From 2-01-FULL-39-10-A sp964525395 (GTDB lineage Bacteria; Patescibacteriota; Microgenomatia; Levybacterales; UBA12049), in assembly GCA_964525395.1 (NCBI GenBank), contig CAZGGU010000027.1, positions 1 through 12,930 on the forward strand: a stretch of 12,930 bases of DNA, given 5' to 3'. This document shows, one piece after another, positions 1-5,159 of this stretch. Below the pieces are notes generated by a model. That model saw nothing but the letters and a program-made list of their open reading frames with translations, did no database searches and was not told where the DNA came from. Within the stretch, counting starts at the first letter, position 1. Every line of letters begins with the position of its first letter. Position numbers and translations under genes: made by a program.

Positions 1-27
1 AATAAAGCGTAGCATTTTTATTTTTCT

Positions 28-57
28 ATGGCAAACTAGGCACGAAAGGGGTATAAT
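28..57 (+). promoter_or_regulatory. Promoter of the 156-aa gene (66-536)
   Basis: A perfect -10 box TATAAT lies at 52-57, with a 4/6 match to the -35 consensus (ATGGCA, 28-33) 18 nt upstream. The -10 ends only 8 nt before the ATG at 66, so transcription should begin at or within about 2 nt of the start codon. No Shine-Dalgarno can fit, so the mRNA is predicted to be leaderless. Confidence 0.6.
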
Positions 58-65
58 GGCGCCTT

Positions 66-536
66 ATGACTGAAAAACTAGAATATTTTTCTGATGAAAG
101 GTTAATGGAATTTGGGGAATCGGCCTACCTCTACTATGAAGCTCAAGCTAAGAATTCAAATGTCCCGCCTTATTTTTTAGACGTGGCTAAGGCATATTTA
201 TTTAATACTCCAGAAATGGCTGTATTTGAACCAAAGGAAGTGGCGAAGCTTCTTTTTAATTCAGAATTTGAATCCAATAGAGATGCATGGATTGCGATAA
301 ATTATGCGCAAGCAGTAGCTATTGTTAAGCAGGAAGCTGATGAATCATTTACTGGAGTGGATTCTAAGAAAATGTTAGTGGGAGTAGGAGTTGCTACCAT
401 GCTTGAAAAAGATCAGGAAGATGATAGTGTGGAGGCAATTAAGTGGAGAGTAGAGGAGATTTTTTCCGATCCGATGGAAGTATTGCGCGTTGCTAAGATG
501 TACGAAGAATTAAAAATTGGTTCCTTAGTTCATTAA
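66..536 (+). CDS. Unrecognised 156-aa acidic, probably helical cytoplasmic protein
   Basis: I do not recognise this protein. It has no signal peptide, membrane segment or cysteine. It is rich in Glu, Asp, Lys and Ala, and its spacing of hydrophobic residues suggests an all-helical soluble fold. Two segments look most structured: residues 35-70 (helical, around FNTPEMAVFEPKEVAKLLF) and the C-terminal 40 residues (around EAIKWRVEEIFSDPMEVLRV). The ATG at 66 is the only good start, because a TATAAT box ends 8 nt upstream, and translation is probably leaderless. The gene stands alone ahead of tRNA-Cys, which has its own promoter. Codon use and composition look native and it is surely coding, but its function is unknown. 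Confidence 0.85.
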   Translation: MTEKLEYFSDERLMEFGESAYLYYEAQAKNSNVPPYFLDVAKAYLFNTPEMAVFEPKEVAKLLFNSEFESNRDAWIAINYAQAVAIVKQEADESFTGVDSKKMLVGVGVATMLEKDQEDDSVEAIKWRVEEIFSDPMEVLRVAKMYEELKIGSLVH

Positions 537-559
537 TTCTTTATCTTAGCCTCAGTTTT

Positions 560-568
560 TGTTATACT
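560..568 (+). promoter_or_regulatory. Extended -10 promoter of tRNA-Cys
   Basis: The sequence TGTTATACT is an extended -10 element: TG, one base, then TATACT (5/6 match) at 563-568. It ends 10 nt before the first base of tRNA-Cys. I see no convincing -35 box, as is usual for extended -10 promoters. The tRNA is therefore probably transcribed separately from the upstream gene. Confidence 0.5.
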
Positions 569-578
569 CATTTTACAA

Positions 579-651
579 GGCGCGGTGGTGAAGTGGTTAA
601 CACAGGAGTTTGCAAAACTTCCATTCGTCGGTTCGAATCCGATTCGCGCCT
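579..651 (+). tRNA. trnC: tRNA-Cys (anticodon GCA)
   Basis: A full cloverleaf can be drawn. The acceptor stem pairs GGCGCGG (579-585) with TCGCGCC (644-650), with one G-U at the base. The anticodon stem pairs GGAGT (605-609) with ACTTC (617-621) around the loop TTGCAAA, with anticodon GCA at 612-614. The T arm has five base pairs around a canonical TTCGAAT loop. The discriminator base is U (651), the expected identity element for cysteine tRNA. CCA is not encoded: the next bases are CAA, so the CCA tail must be added after transcription. Confidence 0.95.
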
Positions 652-680
652 CAACGTTCGACACTGCGCTATTGTCTTTA

Positions 681-697
681 TCAAAGCAAAGCTTTGA
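681..697 (+). terminator. Short hairpin after tRNA-Cys, possible terminator
   Basis: A perfect 7-bp inverted repeat, TCAAAGC and GCTTTGA, surrounds a 3-nt AAA loop. It is followed by a broken T-rich tract (TTTCGACTTTTT, 698-709). It lies 30 nt after the end of tRNA-Cys. The stem has only two G-C pairs and the T tract is interrupted, so it would be a weak intrinsic terminator. It could instead be one of a pair of short palindromes, since a second lies at 724-746. Confidence 0.3.
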
Positions 698-723
698 TTT
701 CGACTTTTTGCTCGGTCTCACTT

Positions 724-746
724 TTCAAATTTCTCTGAAATTTGAA
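724..746. repeat. Perfect 10-bp palindrome with TCT loop
   Basis: TTCAAATTTC (724-733) is the exact reverse complement of GAAATTTGAA (737-746), separated by a 3-nt TCT loop. It lies 27 nt after the hairpin at 681-697 and 14 nt before the -10 box of the small ORF at 773. No T run follows, so it is not a standard terminator. It could be a protein-binding palindrome, an RNA stabiliser or a short dispersed repeat. I cannot tell which from one copy. Confidence 0.55.
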
Positions 747-759
747 CGGGAGAATGGAG

Positions 760-765
760 TATAAT
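760..765 (+). promoter_or_regulatory. -10 box ahead of the 50-aa ORF
   Basis: A perfect TATAAT ends 7 nt before the ATG at 773, the same geometry as at the start of the window. No good -35 box is present at 16-18 nt: TTGAAC at 742-747 is only 12 nt away. The palindrome at 724-746 overlaps the -35 area, so an activator or repressor site is conceivable. A leaderless transcript is predicted. Confidence 0.4.
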
Positions 766-772
766 AAATAAC

Positions 773-925
773 ATGGATAGGGAAAGAGAAATAGGTGTTG
801 ATTTAAGCGGTTATTCAGAAGAGAAGAAAGATAGAGCAGCTGATCAAATCGGCGTGAATATAAATAAAACTTCGGGAAATATTTTTTGGAATAAGCGTAA
901 CAAGAAAAAAGAAGAAAATAAATAA
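773..925 (+). CDS. Small 50-aa hydrophilic protein
   Basis: A 50-codon ORF begins MDREREIGVDLSGYSEEKKD and ends with a very basic tail rich in Lys, Asn and Glu. It has no membrane segment and no cysteine. Support for it being real comes from a TATAAT box 7 nt upstream of the ATG and from the exact fit between its TAA stop (923-925) and the converging stop of pyrD (926-928). The codon choice is ordinary for the window. I do not recognise it. The mixed-charge tail would suit a nucleic-acid- or ribosome-associated small protein, but that is a guess. The alternative is a chance ORF downstream of tRNA-Cys. Confidence 0.5.
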   Translation: MDREREIGVDLSGYSEEKKDRAADQIGVNINKTSGNIFWNKRNKKKEENK

Positions 926-2035
926 CTATTTATTACCAGCTCCTACAGCTTCACTTATATTCTTATAGCCATCAGTCTTTACTCGATATGATAATTCTTT
1001 ATTGATTTTAGCTACTATCGCTGGACCTTCGAAAATTAAGCCAGTGATCATTTGAACTAGAGTAGCACCGAGTTTAATTTTTCTATATGCATCTTCTGTA
1101 GAAAAGACTCCGCCACAGCCAATGATTAATAATTTGCCTTGACTGTGTTGATAGGCGAGTTTAATGAGTTCATCTGAGCGTGCTTGGGTAGGAAGGCCTG
1201 AGAAATTTCCGACTTTCCATTTAAGTTCTGATTTAAGAATTGCTGAATTTTTTCTGTCTTTCTGAAGATTCCCTACAATTATCCCCTTTATTCCACGTCG
1301 CAGAATAATATCAAGCATTTTTATAAAGTTCTGATTTGTTTCATTTATCGGCATCTTTATAAATATAGGTTTTTTTATTTTTAAATTTTGAACCTCTCTT
1401 AAAAGTTTTTCTAAATTCGCGGTTTTATAAAAACTAATATTTGTATGCAGATTTGGACATGAGATATTAAGTTCATAATATGAGTGTTTAAGTCCGGGTT
1501 CTTCGAAGATTTTGAAAGCCTGAAGTATATCATTTATCGCTTCGTCGATGTTTTGGTAATTTCTATTCGTTTGGCCTATGCTGACGCCCAATGGAATGGT
1601 CACTAAATTTTTTTCGAGGGCCTTCCTGGTCATTCTAGCGCCTCGGTTTTTAAAGCCTTTATTAACCATTATAGATTTAGATTTTGGAAGACGTCCTAGA
1701 CGCGGTTTTGGATTTCCTTGATACGCCTCATTTGTAATTGTTCCGACTGTATTAAAACCCATTCCAATTGGCTCTAATATATCTACAACTTTGGCTTCAT
1801 AATCATAACCAGCAGCTAAACCGATTGGTCCTAAAAATTTTATTCCGAAAATTTCTTGTTTAAGATTCGGATATCTTTTTCCCAGGAGTTTTTTTATAAC
1901 ATTTCTGACAAAAGCTGATTTTCCCATAACTTGTCCTGCAGAGGTCGCGAAGTCGTGAAAAGTCTCGGGATTTATCGTGAAAAATAGAGGTTTGGAAAAA
2001 TGTTTGTAGATAAAAGTAGTGATATTGATAAACAT
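926..2035 (-). CDS. pyrD: Dihydroorotate dehydrogenase, class-2-like
   Basis: Oxidises dihydroorotate to orotate with FMN in de novo pyrimidine synthesis. The order of motifs is that of quinone-type (class 2) enzymes: an N-terminal helical extension (about residues 1-55), a GLAAG loop at 72-76, a GNPKPRLGRLP segment at 107-117, NISCPN at 190-195, FIKMP at 225-229, and the FMN-phosphate region IIGCGGVFS then QMITGLIFEGP near the C-terminus. Two oddities stand out. The residue before Pro in NISCPN is Cys, the catalytic base of class 1, where class 2 has Ser. The usual GxDKxG motif reads GYDYEA, without its Lys. The frame is open up to an ATG at 2044, but a TAAAAT -10 box abuts that codon, so I prefer ATG 2035 (369 aa), which would be near-leaderless. 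No other pyrimidine gene is adjacent. Confidence 0.9.
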   Translation of the reverse strand: MFINITTFIYKHFSKPLFFTINPETFHDFATSAGQVMGKSAFVRNVIKKLLGKRYPNLKQEIFGIKFLGPIGLAAGYDYEAKVVDILEPIGMGFNTVGTITNEAYQGNPKPRLGRLPKSKSIMVNKGFKNRGARMTRKALEKNLVTIPLGVSIGQTNRNYQNIDEAINDILQAFKIFEEPGLKHSYYELNISCPNLHTNISFYKTANLEKLLREVQNLKIKKPIFIKMPINETNQNFIKMLDIILRRGIKGIIVGNLQKDRKNSAILKSELKWKVGNFSGLPTQARSDELIKLAYQHSQGKLLIIGCGGVFSTEDAYRKIKLGATLVQMITGLIFEGPAIVAKINKELSYRVKTDGYKNISEAVGAGNK

Positions 2036-2044
2036 TAACCACAT

Positions 2045-2073
2045 ATTTTATACCTAATTAATCTTCTCGGCAA
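2045..2073 (-). promoter_or_regulatory. Promoter of pyrD (reverse strand)
   Basis: On the reverse strand, -35 TTGCCG (2073-2068, 4/6) and -10 TAAAAT (2050-2045, 5/6) are separated by 17 nt. The -10 touches the first in-frame ATG at 2044, so that codon probably lies upstream of the transcript. The next ATG, at 2035, would then sit within a few nt of the 5' end. It lies back to back with the forward promoter at 2095-2124. Confidence 0.5.
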
Positions 2074-2094
2074 GTGTTGCATTTTTTAATATGC

Positions 2095-2124
2095 TTGCTA
2101 TTTCCCCTAAGTAGAGCCTAAAAT
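2095..2124 (+). promoter_or_regulatory. Promoter of the 60-aa gene
   Basis: -35 TTGCTA (2095-2100, 4/6) and -10 TAAAAT (2119-2124, 5/6) have an 18-nt spacer. The predicted transcript would start near 2131, leaving room for the strong Shine-Dalgarno at 2141-2149. The -10 lies within one of two copies of GCCTAAAAT 14 nt apart (2116-2124 and 2130-2138). Confidence 0.4.
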
Positions 2125-2140
2125 TGTTTGCCTAAAATAA

Positions 2141-2149
2141 AGGAGGTGA
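2141..2149 (+). promoter_or_regulatory. Strong Shine-Dalgarno AGGAGGTGA
   Basis: A 9-nt full match to the anti-Shine-Dalgarno complement. From its GGAGG core (2142-2146) the gap is 9 nt to ATG 2156 and 6 nt to an in-frame TTG at 2153. ATG is favoured as the stronger initiator at a normal distance. This site contrasts with the leaderless genes in the same window. Confidence 0.85.
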
Positions 2150-2155
2150 AAATTG

Positions 2156-2338
2156 ATGAACGGCGAACGATTTAATAGTCAGGATGTGTCAGAAGCTCGA
2201 GAAAGAAATAATAAGGTTTTTGATGAAATGTATGTAAGGTTTGGAGTAACCGACCGTGATATTCAGCAAGTGGAAATAGCGATAGCTGAAGGATCAGATT
2301 TTCCAGACGTTGCTGACATAAATCCGAATGAATCTTAA
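2156..2338 (+). CDS. Small acidic 60-aa protein, unrecognised
   Basis: The 60-residue protein begins MNGERFNSQDVSEARERNNK. It is acidic and soluble, with no Cys or hydrophobic segment. Its middle (around NNKVFDEMYVRFGVTDRDIQ) looks helical, and the C-terminus, rich in Asp, Asn and Pro, looks disordered. A TTG at 2153 is in frame just upstream, but the Shine-Dalgarno spacing and codon strength favour ATG 2156. The very strong ribosome site and own promoter imply substantial expression. I do not recognise a family. It lies divergent from pyrD, with about 120 nt between the two starts, and ahead of tRNA-Ile. Confidence 0.75.
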   Translation: MNGERFNSQDVSEARERNNKVFDEMYVRFGVTDRDIQQVEIAIAEGSDFPDVADINPNES

Positions 2339-2354
2339 TTTTTGAACTATATAA

Positions 2355-2384
2355 TTGATAATTAAGCCTAAAATACGGTATAAT
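2355..2384 (+). promoter_or_regulatory. Promoter of tRNA-Ile
   Basis: This is among the best promoters in the window: -35 TTGATA (2355-2360, 5/6), an 18-nt spacer and a perfect -10 TATAAT (2379-2384). The transcript should start near 2391, giving a 5' leader of about 36 nt on the pre-tRNA. That leader carries a partial REP-like sequence (2407-2423). Confidence 0.75.
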
Positions 2385-2406
2385 TACAGTGCTTCTTATG
2401 GGTTTA

Positions 2407-2423
2407 CCCTGAACGAAGTTGAA
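2407..2423 (+). repeat. Partial REP-like element in the tRNA-Ile leader
   Basis: CCCTGAACGAAGTTGAA resembles one arm of the element downstream of the tRNA (2531-2550), sharing CCCTGA at the left and a CGAA core. It ends 3 nt before the mature tRNA. A matching left arm is not evident, so I read it as a degraded half copy. Confidence 0.4.
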
Positions 2424-2426
2424 TTT

Positions 2427-2498
2427 GGGCATTTAGTTCAGCGGTAGAACGCTTCTCTGATAAAGAAGAGGTGGATGGTCCGACTCCATCAGTGCCCA
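2427..2498 (+). tRNA. trnI: tRNA-Ile (anticodon GAT)
   Basis: The acceptor stem GGGCATT (2427-2433) pairs with AGTGCCC (2491-2497), with one U-G pair. The D arm is GTTC/GAAC around AGCGGTA. The anticodon stem CTTCT/AGAAG encloses CTGATAA, with GAT at 2459-2461. The T stem is GATGG/CCATC and the discriminator is A. CCA is not encoded. The T loop reads TCCGACT, so position 55, almost always U (pseudouridine), is C. G18 and G19 are present in the D loop. The strong promoter and intact stems argue for a working gene rather than a pseudogene. Confidence 0.93.
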
Positions 2499-2507
2499 CC
2501 CGTTGAT

Positions 2508-2550
2508 CCATTCGACGTGCTCAGCATCAACCCTGAGTTCAATCGAAGGG
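2508..2550. repeat. REP-like imperfect palindrome after tRNA-Ile
   Basis: Outer arms CCATTCGA (2508-2515) and TCGAAGGG (2543-2550) pair with one mismatch. Inner arms CTCAG (2520-2524) and CTGAG (2533-2537) pair perfectly. An alternative stem, TCAACCCT (2527-2534) with AGGGTTGA (2547-2554), is mutually exclusive with part of this fold. The TTCGA...CTCAG...CTGAG...TCGAA layout is that of dispersed REP-like palindromes I know from many bacterial genomes. It could also end the tRNA transcript, although no T run follows directly. Confidence 0.55.
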
Positions 2551-2593
2551 TTGACATTTATGCTCATTTCTACCACTATTAATATAGGAACTA

Positions 2594-3048
2594 ATGAGTA
2601 ATTTTAGTGGTAAAAGAATTTTTCTAATCGTAGCTATTGTTATAGCTATTTTTGCTATCCCTTTCACACTTTATCTCACTCAAGAACCGCAAGATACTAG
2701 ATCTCGAGCCAGTGGCACGCCGGAAACTACCGTGGTTGCCACGATAAATGGAGAGGATGTGACCAAGGCGGATGTTCGGGAAGTAGCTCAAGAGCAGTTT
2801 GAGCCTTCAGCTGTTGATGATCTAGCTCTAAAAGATGCGATGGATGTTTTAGTTGAGAGGAAAATTTTAGATTACACCGCCACTCAAAAAGGAATTACTG
2901 CTGATCCAGCTACAGTCGAAACAGTGATGCGTGGTGAAGGTGTAACTCAAACTCAAGCATATTACGAAGTTCTCCAGCAAGAAGTAGCACTTTCTGAAAC
3001 TAAATCTATTCAGGCAATTTCTGAAGGATTTTGGTCTCCTACTGGTGA
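2594..3048 (+). CDS. SurA/PrsA-like extracytoplasmic chaperone, N-terminal part
   Basis: The visible part is 151 residues. It has a basic N-terminus (SGKR, 5-8), one membrane helix (about 9-29), then QDTRSRAS (33-40), then a SurA N-terminal-like domain from about residue 47. That domain starts VVATINGEDVTKADVREVA and continues with the helical pattern DALDVLVERKILDYTATQKGI-like seen in SurA, PrsA and PpiD. These proteins fold exported proteins and usually carry a parvulin PPIase domain, which would lie in the 100-N gap. A weak AGGA lies 4 nt before the ATG, and a perfect TTGACA at 2551-2556 may be its -35. The frame happens to stay open across the gap into the next fragment, but that fragment starts with its own signal peptide, so I treat them as two genes. 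Confidence 0.75.
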
Positions 3049-3148
3049 NNNNNNNNNNNNNNNNNNNNNNNNNNNNNNNNNNNNNNNNNNNNNNNNNNNN
3101 NNNNNNNNNNNNNNNNNNNNNNNNNNNNNNNNNNNNNNNNNNNNNNNN
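3049..3148. other. Scaffold gap (100 N)
   Basis: Exactly 100 N, the usual placeholder for a gap of unknown length. It hides the C-terminal part of the SurA-like chaperone, any intergenic sequence and the first codons of the next exported protein. Confidence 0.97.
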
Positions 3149-3787
3149 TTATTTTTTATAATTTCATTATTTTTAGTAACGCCAATATTTTTGAAAGTAG
3201 CACCAACTTCAGTTTTCGCCGATCCGCATTGTATTACTTTTAAAGTTAAAGTTAAGGCCACTAATTATCCAGGTGGAGTTCTCGAAGTGGGATGTCCTGG
3301 GGATCGTGGACCTCAGTGTACAGGACAGATTAAGCAAATCAGAGTAGGAGCATCTGAGCCAGTAGTAATGGGAAAGTGTTCATGTTTTCCGAATGATAAC
3401 GGATGCTTGAAGATCGGTAAAAAGCTTGAAAAAAAAGCCTTGAATTCCAAGGGTAAAAGAGAAATCGTAATAAAAACTCCAATTTCATCTAAATGTAAAG
3501 TAGTTTCACCCAAGATTTGTGGAACAAATGGACAAGTTGTTAAAGGAACTATAAAATTGACCTGCACCAAGATTACGCAACCGCCTGATACTGGCACTCC
3601 TACTCCACCAGATACAGGAACGCCAACTCCAGGTCAGTGTGTAGGTCCTAAGCCAGTGCCAAATGTCAGAGTTACATGTCCAACATGCACAGGGAATGAA
3701 ATTTCATCAACACCAACTCCAATTGATGAATCGGATGTAACGCCAGTTGAGGACGGAGCTCAGGTTGATGAGGAGGTTCAACAATGA
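3149..3787 (+). CDS. Exported Cys-rich protein, start missing in gap
   Basis: The fragment (212 residues) opens inside a classic signal peptide: a hydrophobic run LFFIISLFLV, then a cleavage-like TSVFA just before DPHC. The mature part has 12 cysteines, including CSC and CPTC, suggesting several disulfides. A basic Lys-rich middle follows, then a Pro-Thr linker containing the 9-residue repeat PPDTGTPTP twice, and an acidic C-terminus. I do not recognise the fold. The mature N-terminus reads like a beta-sandwich or knotted extracellular domain. Its last codons carry the AGGAGGT ribosome site of the next gene, and its TGA overlaps that gene's ATG by 4 nt. The two are therefore translated together, and a partnership with the cohesin protein is likely. 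Confidence 0.75.
   Translation, partial: LFFIISLFLVTPIFLKVAPTSVFADPHCITFKVKVKATNYPGGVLEVGCPGDRGPQCTGQIKQIRVGASEPVVMGKCSCFPNDNGCLKIGKKLEKKALNSKGKREIVIKTPISSKCKVVSPKICGTNGQVVKGTIKLTCTKITQPPDTGTPTPPDTGTPTPGQCVGPKPVPNVRVTCPTCTGNEISSTPTPIDESDVTPVEDGAQVDEEVQQ
3771..3777 (+). promoter_or_regulatory. Shine-Dalgarno AGGAGGT inside the upstream gene
   Basis: A strong site with a 6-nt gap to the ATG at 3784. It lies within the coding sequence of the Cys-rich protein, whose stop overlaps the start (ATGA). This supports start 3784 and translational coupling. Confidence 0.8.
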
Positions 3788-4935
3788 ATGTAAATAATTG
3801 GTCAGGAAAGAAAAAAGTAGCAGCAATTCTCTTAGTAATTTTGGCAATTGTCGGAATAGTTTTGACACTTTTCTTAGTGCAGCGTCAGCAAGAGCTTAGG
3901 TCTCGTGCTGAAAAATCTACTACACTTTCTTTAACACCTGCCTCTCTTCAGGCGACAGCGGGTGAAGATGTTTCGCTTGACGTAGTAGTTAATCCTGGCA
4001 ATAACCAAGTAGGATTCGTAACTCTGGATATAAAATATGATTCCACCTCATTTACTGTAGAAGATGATGCATTTGAGCTAGATGCCTCCACTGGTTTTCA
4101 AGTTATTTCAAGTGGTCAGATAGTTGCTCCTGGAGAATATAAAGTTACAGTTAGTGCGGGTAGTGATCCTACGAATGTTATTCAAGGTGCGGCTAAGAAG
4201 CTTGGTACATTTAGAATGGGAGTTAACTCTGATGCAGCTGCTGGGAGCTATAATGTAGATATTGATTCTACAAGTAGTATTGTGACATCAATTGCTTCTA
4301 ACGATGATTTGGGAAGTGTATTGAATCAAACATTAGGCGCTAAAATAATAGTAGGTGGTGGAATTTGCAAGCCGAACACTATGACTTGCGAATGGGATCC
4401 TGCGGAGGGCGCTACAGGCTACCATTATATAATCACTAGAAACGATCAGCAAAATACAGTATTAGTAGAAGATGATACGACTGAGACGAGCGTAGAGTTT
4501 ACTGATCCAGAGTTTACTGTCGGAACAAGCTTTACGTATAAATGTGCTGTTACTTCTAAAAATGACTGTGGGGAAGGTGAGTCTGCCGAAGGCGAGTCTC
4601 AGTGCGCAAGGCCAAGTGAAACGCCAACTCCTACTTTGACAATTACCAATACTCCTACTCCAACGTCGGTTATTACCAACACGCCAACTCCTACGACGGC
4701 GAGAGAGGAAACGCCTACACCAACAACTCCTGAAGAGACAGTGGAAACGCCTACACCTACCAAAGTAACTGTAGTCGTAACTCAGCCTGAGGTTCCAGGC
4801 GGAGCAAAAGGTGGAGTCGAAGTAGTTAATACGCCAACTCCTACAATCGCTGAGACAGGAAATCCGGTCGTGTATGGGGGAATAATCGGTGGAATAATTT
4901 TCGTCCTCGGCGGAATCGCTCTACTCTTCTTGTAA
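3784..4935 (+). CDS. Membrane-anchored cohesin-domain surface protein
   Basis: The 383-aa protein has these parts in order: basic SGKKK (7-11); a membrane helix (about 12-32); QQELRSRAEKS (35-45); a cohesin-type domain (about 46-191) with a GEDVSLDVVVNPG opening, VGFVTLDIKYD strand and KLGTFRM strand; a fibronectin-III-like domain (about 192-275, CEWDPAEGATGYHYII) with four Cys; a Thr-Pro linker with many TPTP units (about 277-353); and a C-terminal IAETGNP followed by a Gly-Ile-Leu-rich helix. Cohesins bind dockerins, and two dockerin proteins are encoded on the other strand of this window. The AETG plus hydrophobic end resembles a sortase signal but lacks the basic tail. The protein presumably sits on the outer face of the membrane. 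It ends 1 nt before the converging gene. Confidence 0.85.
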   Translation: MNVNNWSGKKKVAAILLVILAIVGIVLTLFLVQRQQELRSRAEKSTTLSLTPASLQATAGEDVSLDVVVNPGNNQVGFVTLDIKYDSTSFTVEDDAFELDASTGFQVISSGQIVAPGEYKVTVSAGSDPTNVIQGAAKKLGTFRMGVNSDAAAGSYNVDIDSTSSIVTSIASNDDLGSVLNQTLGAKIIVGGGICKPNTMTCEWDPAEGATGYHYIITRNDQQNTVLVEDDTTETSVEFTDPEFTVGTSFTYKCAVTSKNDCGEGESAEGESQCARPSETPTPTLTITNTPTPTSVITNTPTPTTAREETPTPTTPEETVETPTPTKVTVVVTQPEVPGGAKGGVEVVNTPTPTIAETGNPVVYGGIIGGIIFVLGGIALLFL

Positions 4936-4936
4936 A

Positions 4937-5059
4937 CTAATTTCGAGTAAATGAATAAGCAACGGTTCTAGAATTTGGGTTATGTGGGCTTAGGTCAAAT
5001 CTTCCCAGGAGTCCAGTGACGATTTTTTCTTTTCCTAAATTTTTTGAAAGGAATTGAGT
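4937..5059 (-). CDS. C-terminal fragment of a reverse-strand gene
   Basis: Reading away from the gap on the reverse strand, one frame stays open for 40 codons and ends at TAG (4939-4937). Its sequence includes KIVTGLLGRFDLSPHNPNSR and ends AYSFTRN. The other two frames stop sooner: one after 9 codons, one after 20. The ending lies 1 nt from the stop of the converging cohesin gene, the tight packing seen elsewhere in the window. It may be the far end of the gene starting at 5279, or a separate gene, depending on gap length. I do not recognise it. Confidence 0.5.
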   Translation of the reverse strand, partial: TQFLSKNLGKEKIVTGLLGRFDLSPHNPNSRTVAYSFTRN

Positions 5060-5159
5060 NNNNNNNNNNNNNNNNNNNNNNNNNNNNNNNNNNNNNNNNN
5101 NNNNNNNNNNNNNNNNNNNNNNNNNNNNNNNNNNNNNNNNNNNNNNNNNNNNNNNNNNN
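5060..5159. other. Scaffold gap (100 N)
   Basis: Exactly 100 N, so unknown true length. It cuts the last visible gene of the ATP-grasp/GNAT operon. Any further genes of that operon would be hidden here. Confidence 0.97.

Noticed and set aside
533..721. Reverse-strand ORF of 62 codons
   Set aside because: It runs through the antisense of tRNA-Cys and the two hairpins. Its middle (IGFEPTNGSF-like) is the well-known false translation of a tRNA complement.
2172..2432. Reverse-strand ORF of 86 codons
   Set aside because: It is antisense to the 60-aa gene and to the promoter and start of tRNA-Ile, and has no ribosome site. The forward gene has a near-perfect Shine-Dalgarno.
2551..2582. Promoter for the chaperone gene using the perfect TTGACA at 2551
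   Set aside because: The best -10 candidate (TATTAA, 2577-2582) is 20 nt away and only 4/6, and TTGACA is explained by the right arm of the palindrome. It is kept only as a possibility in the gene entry.
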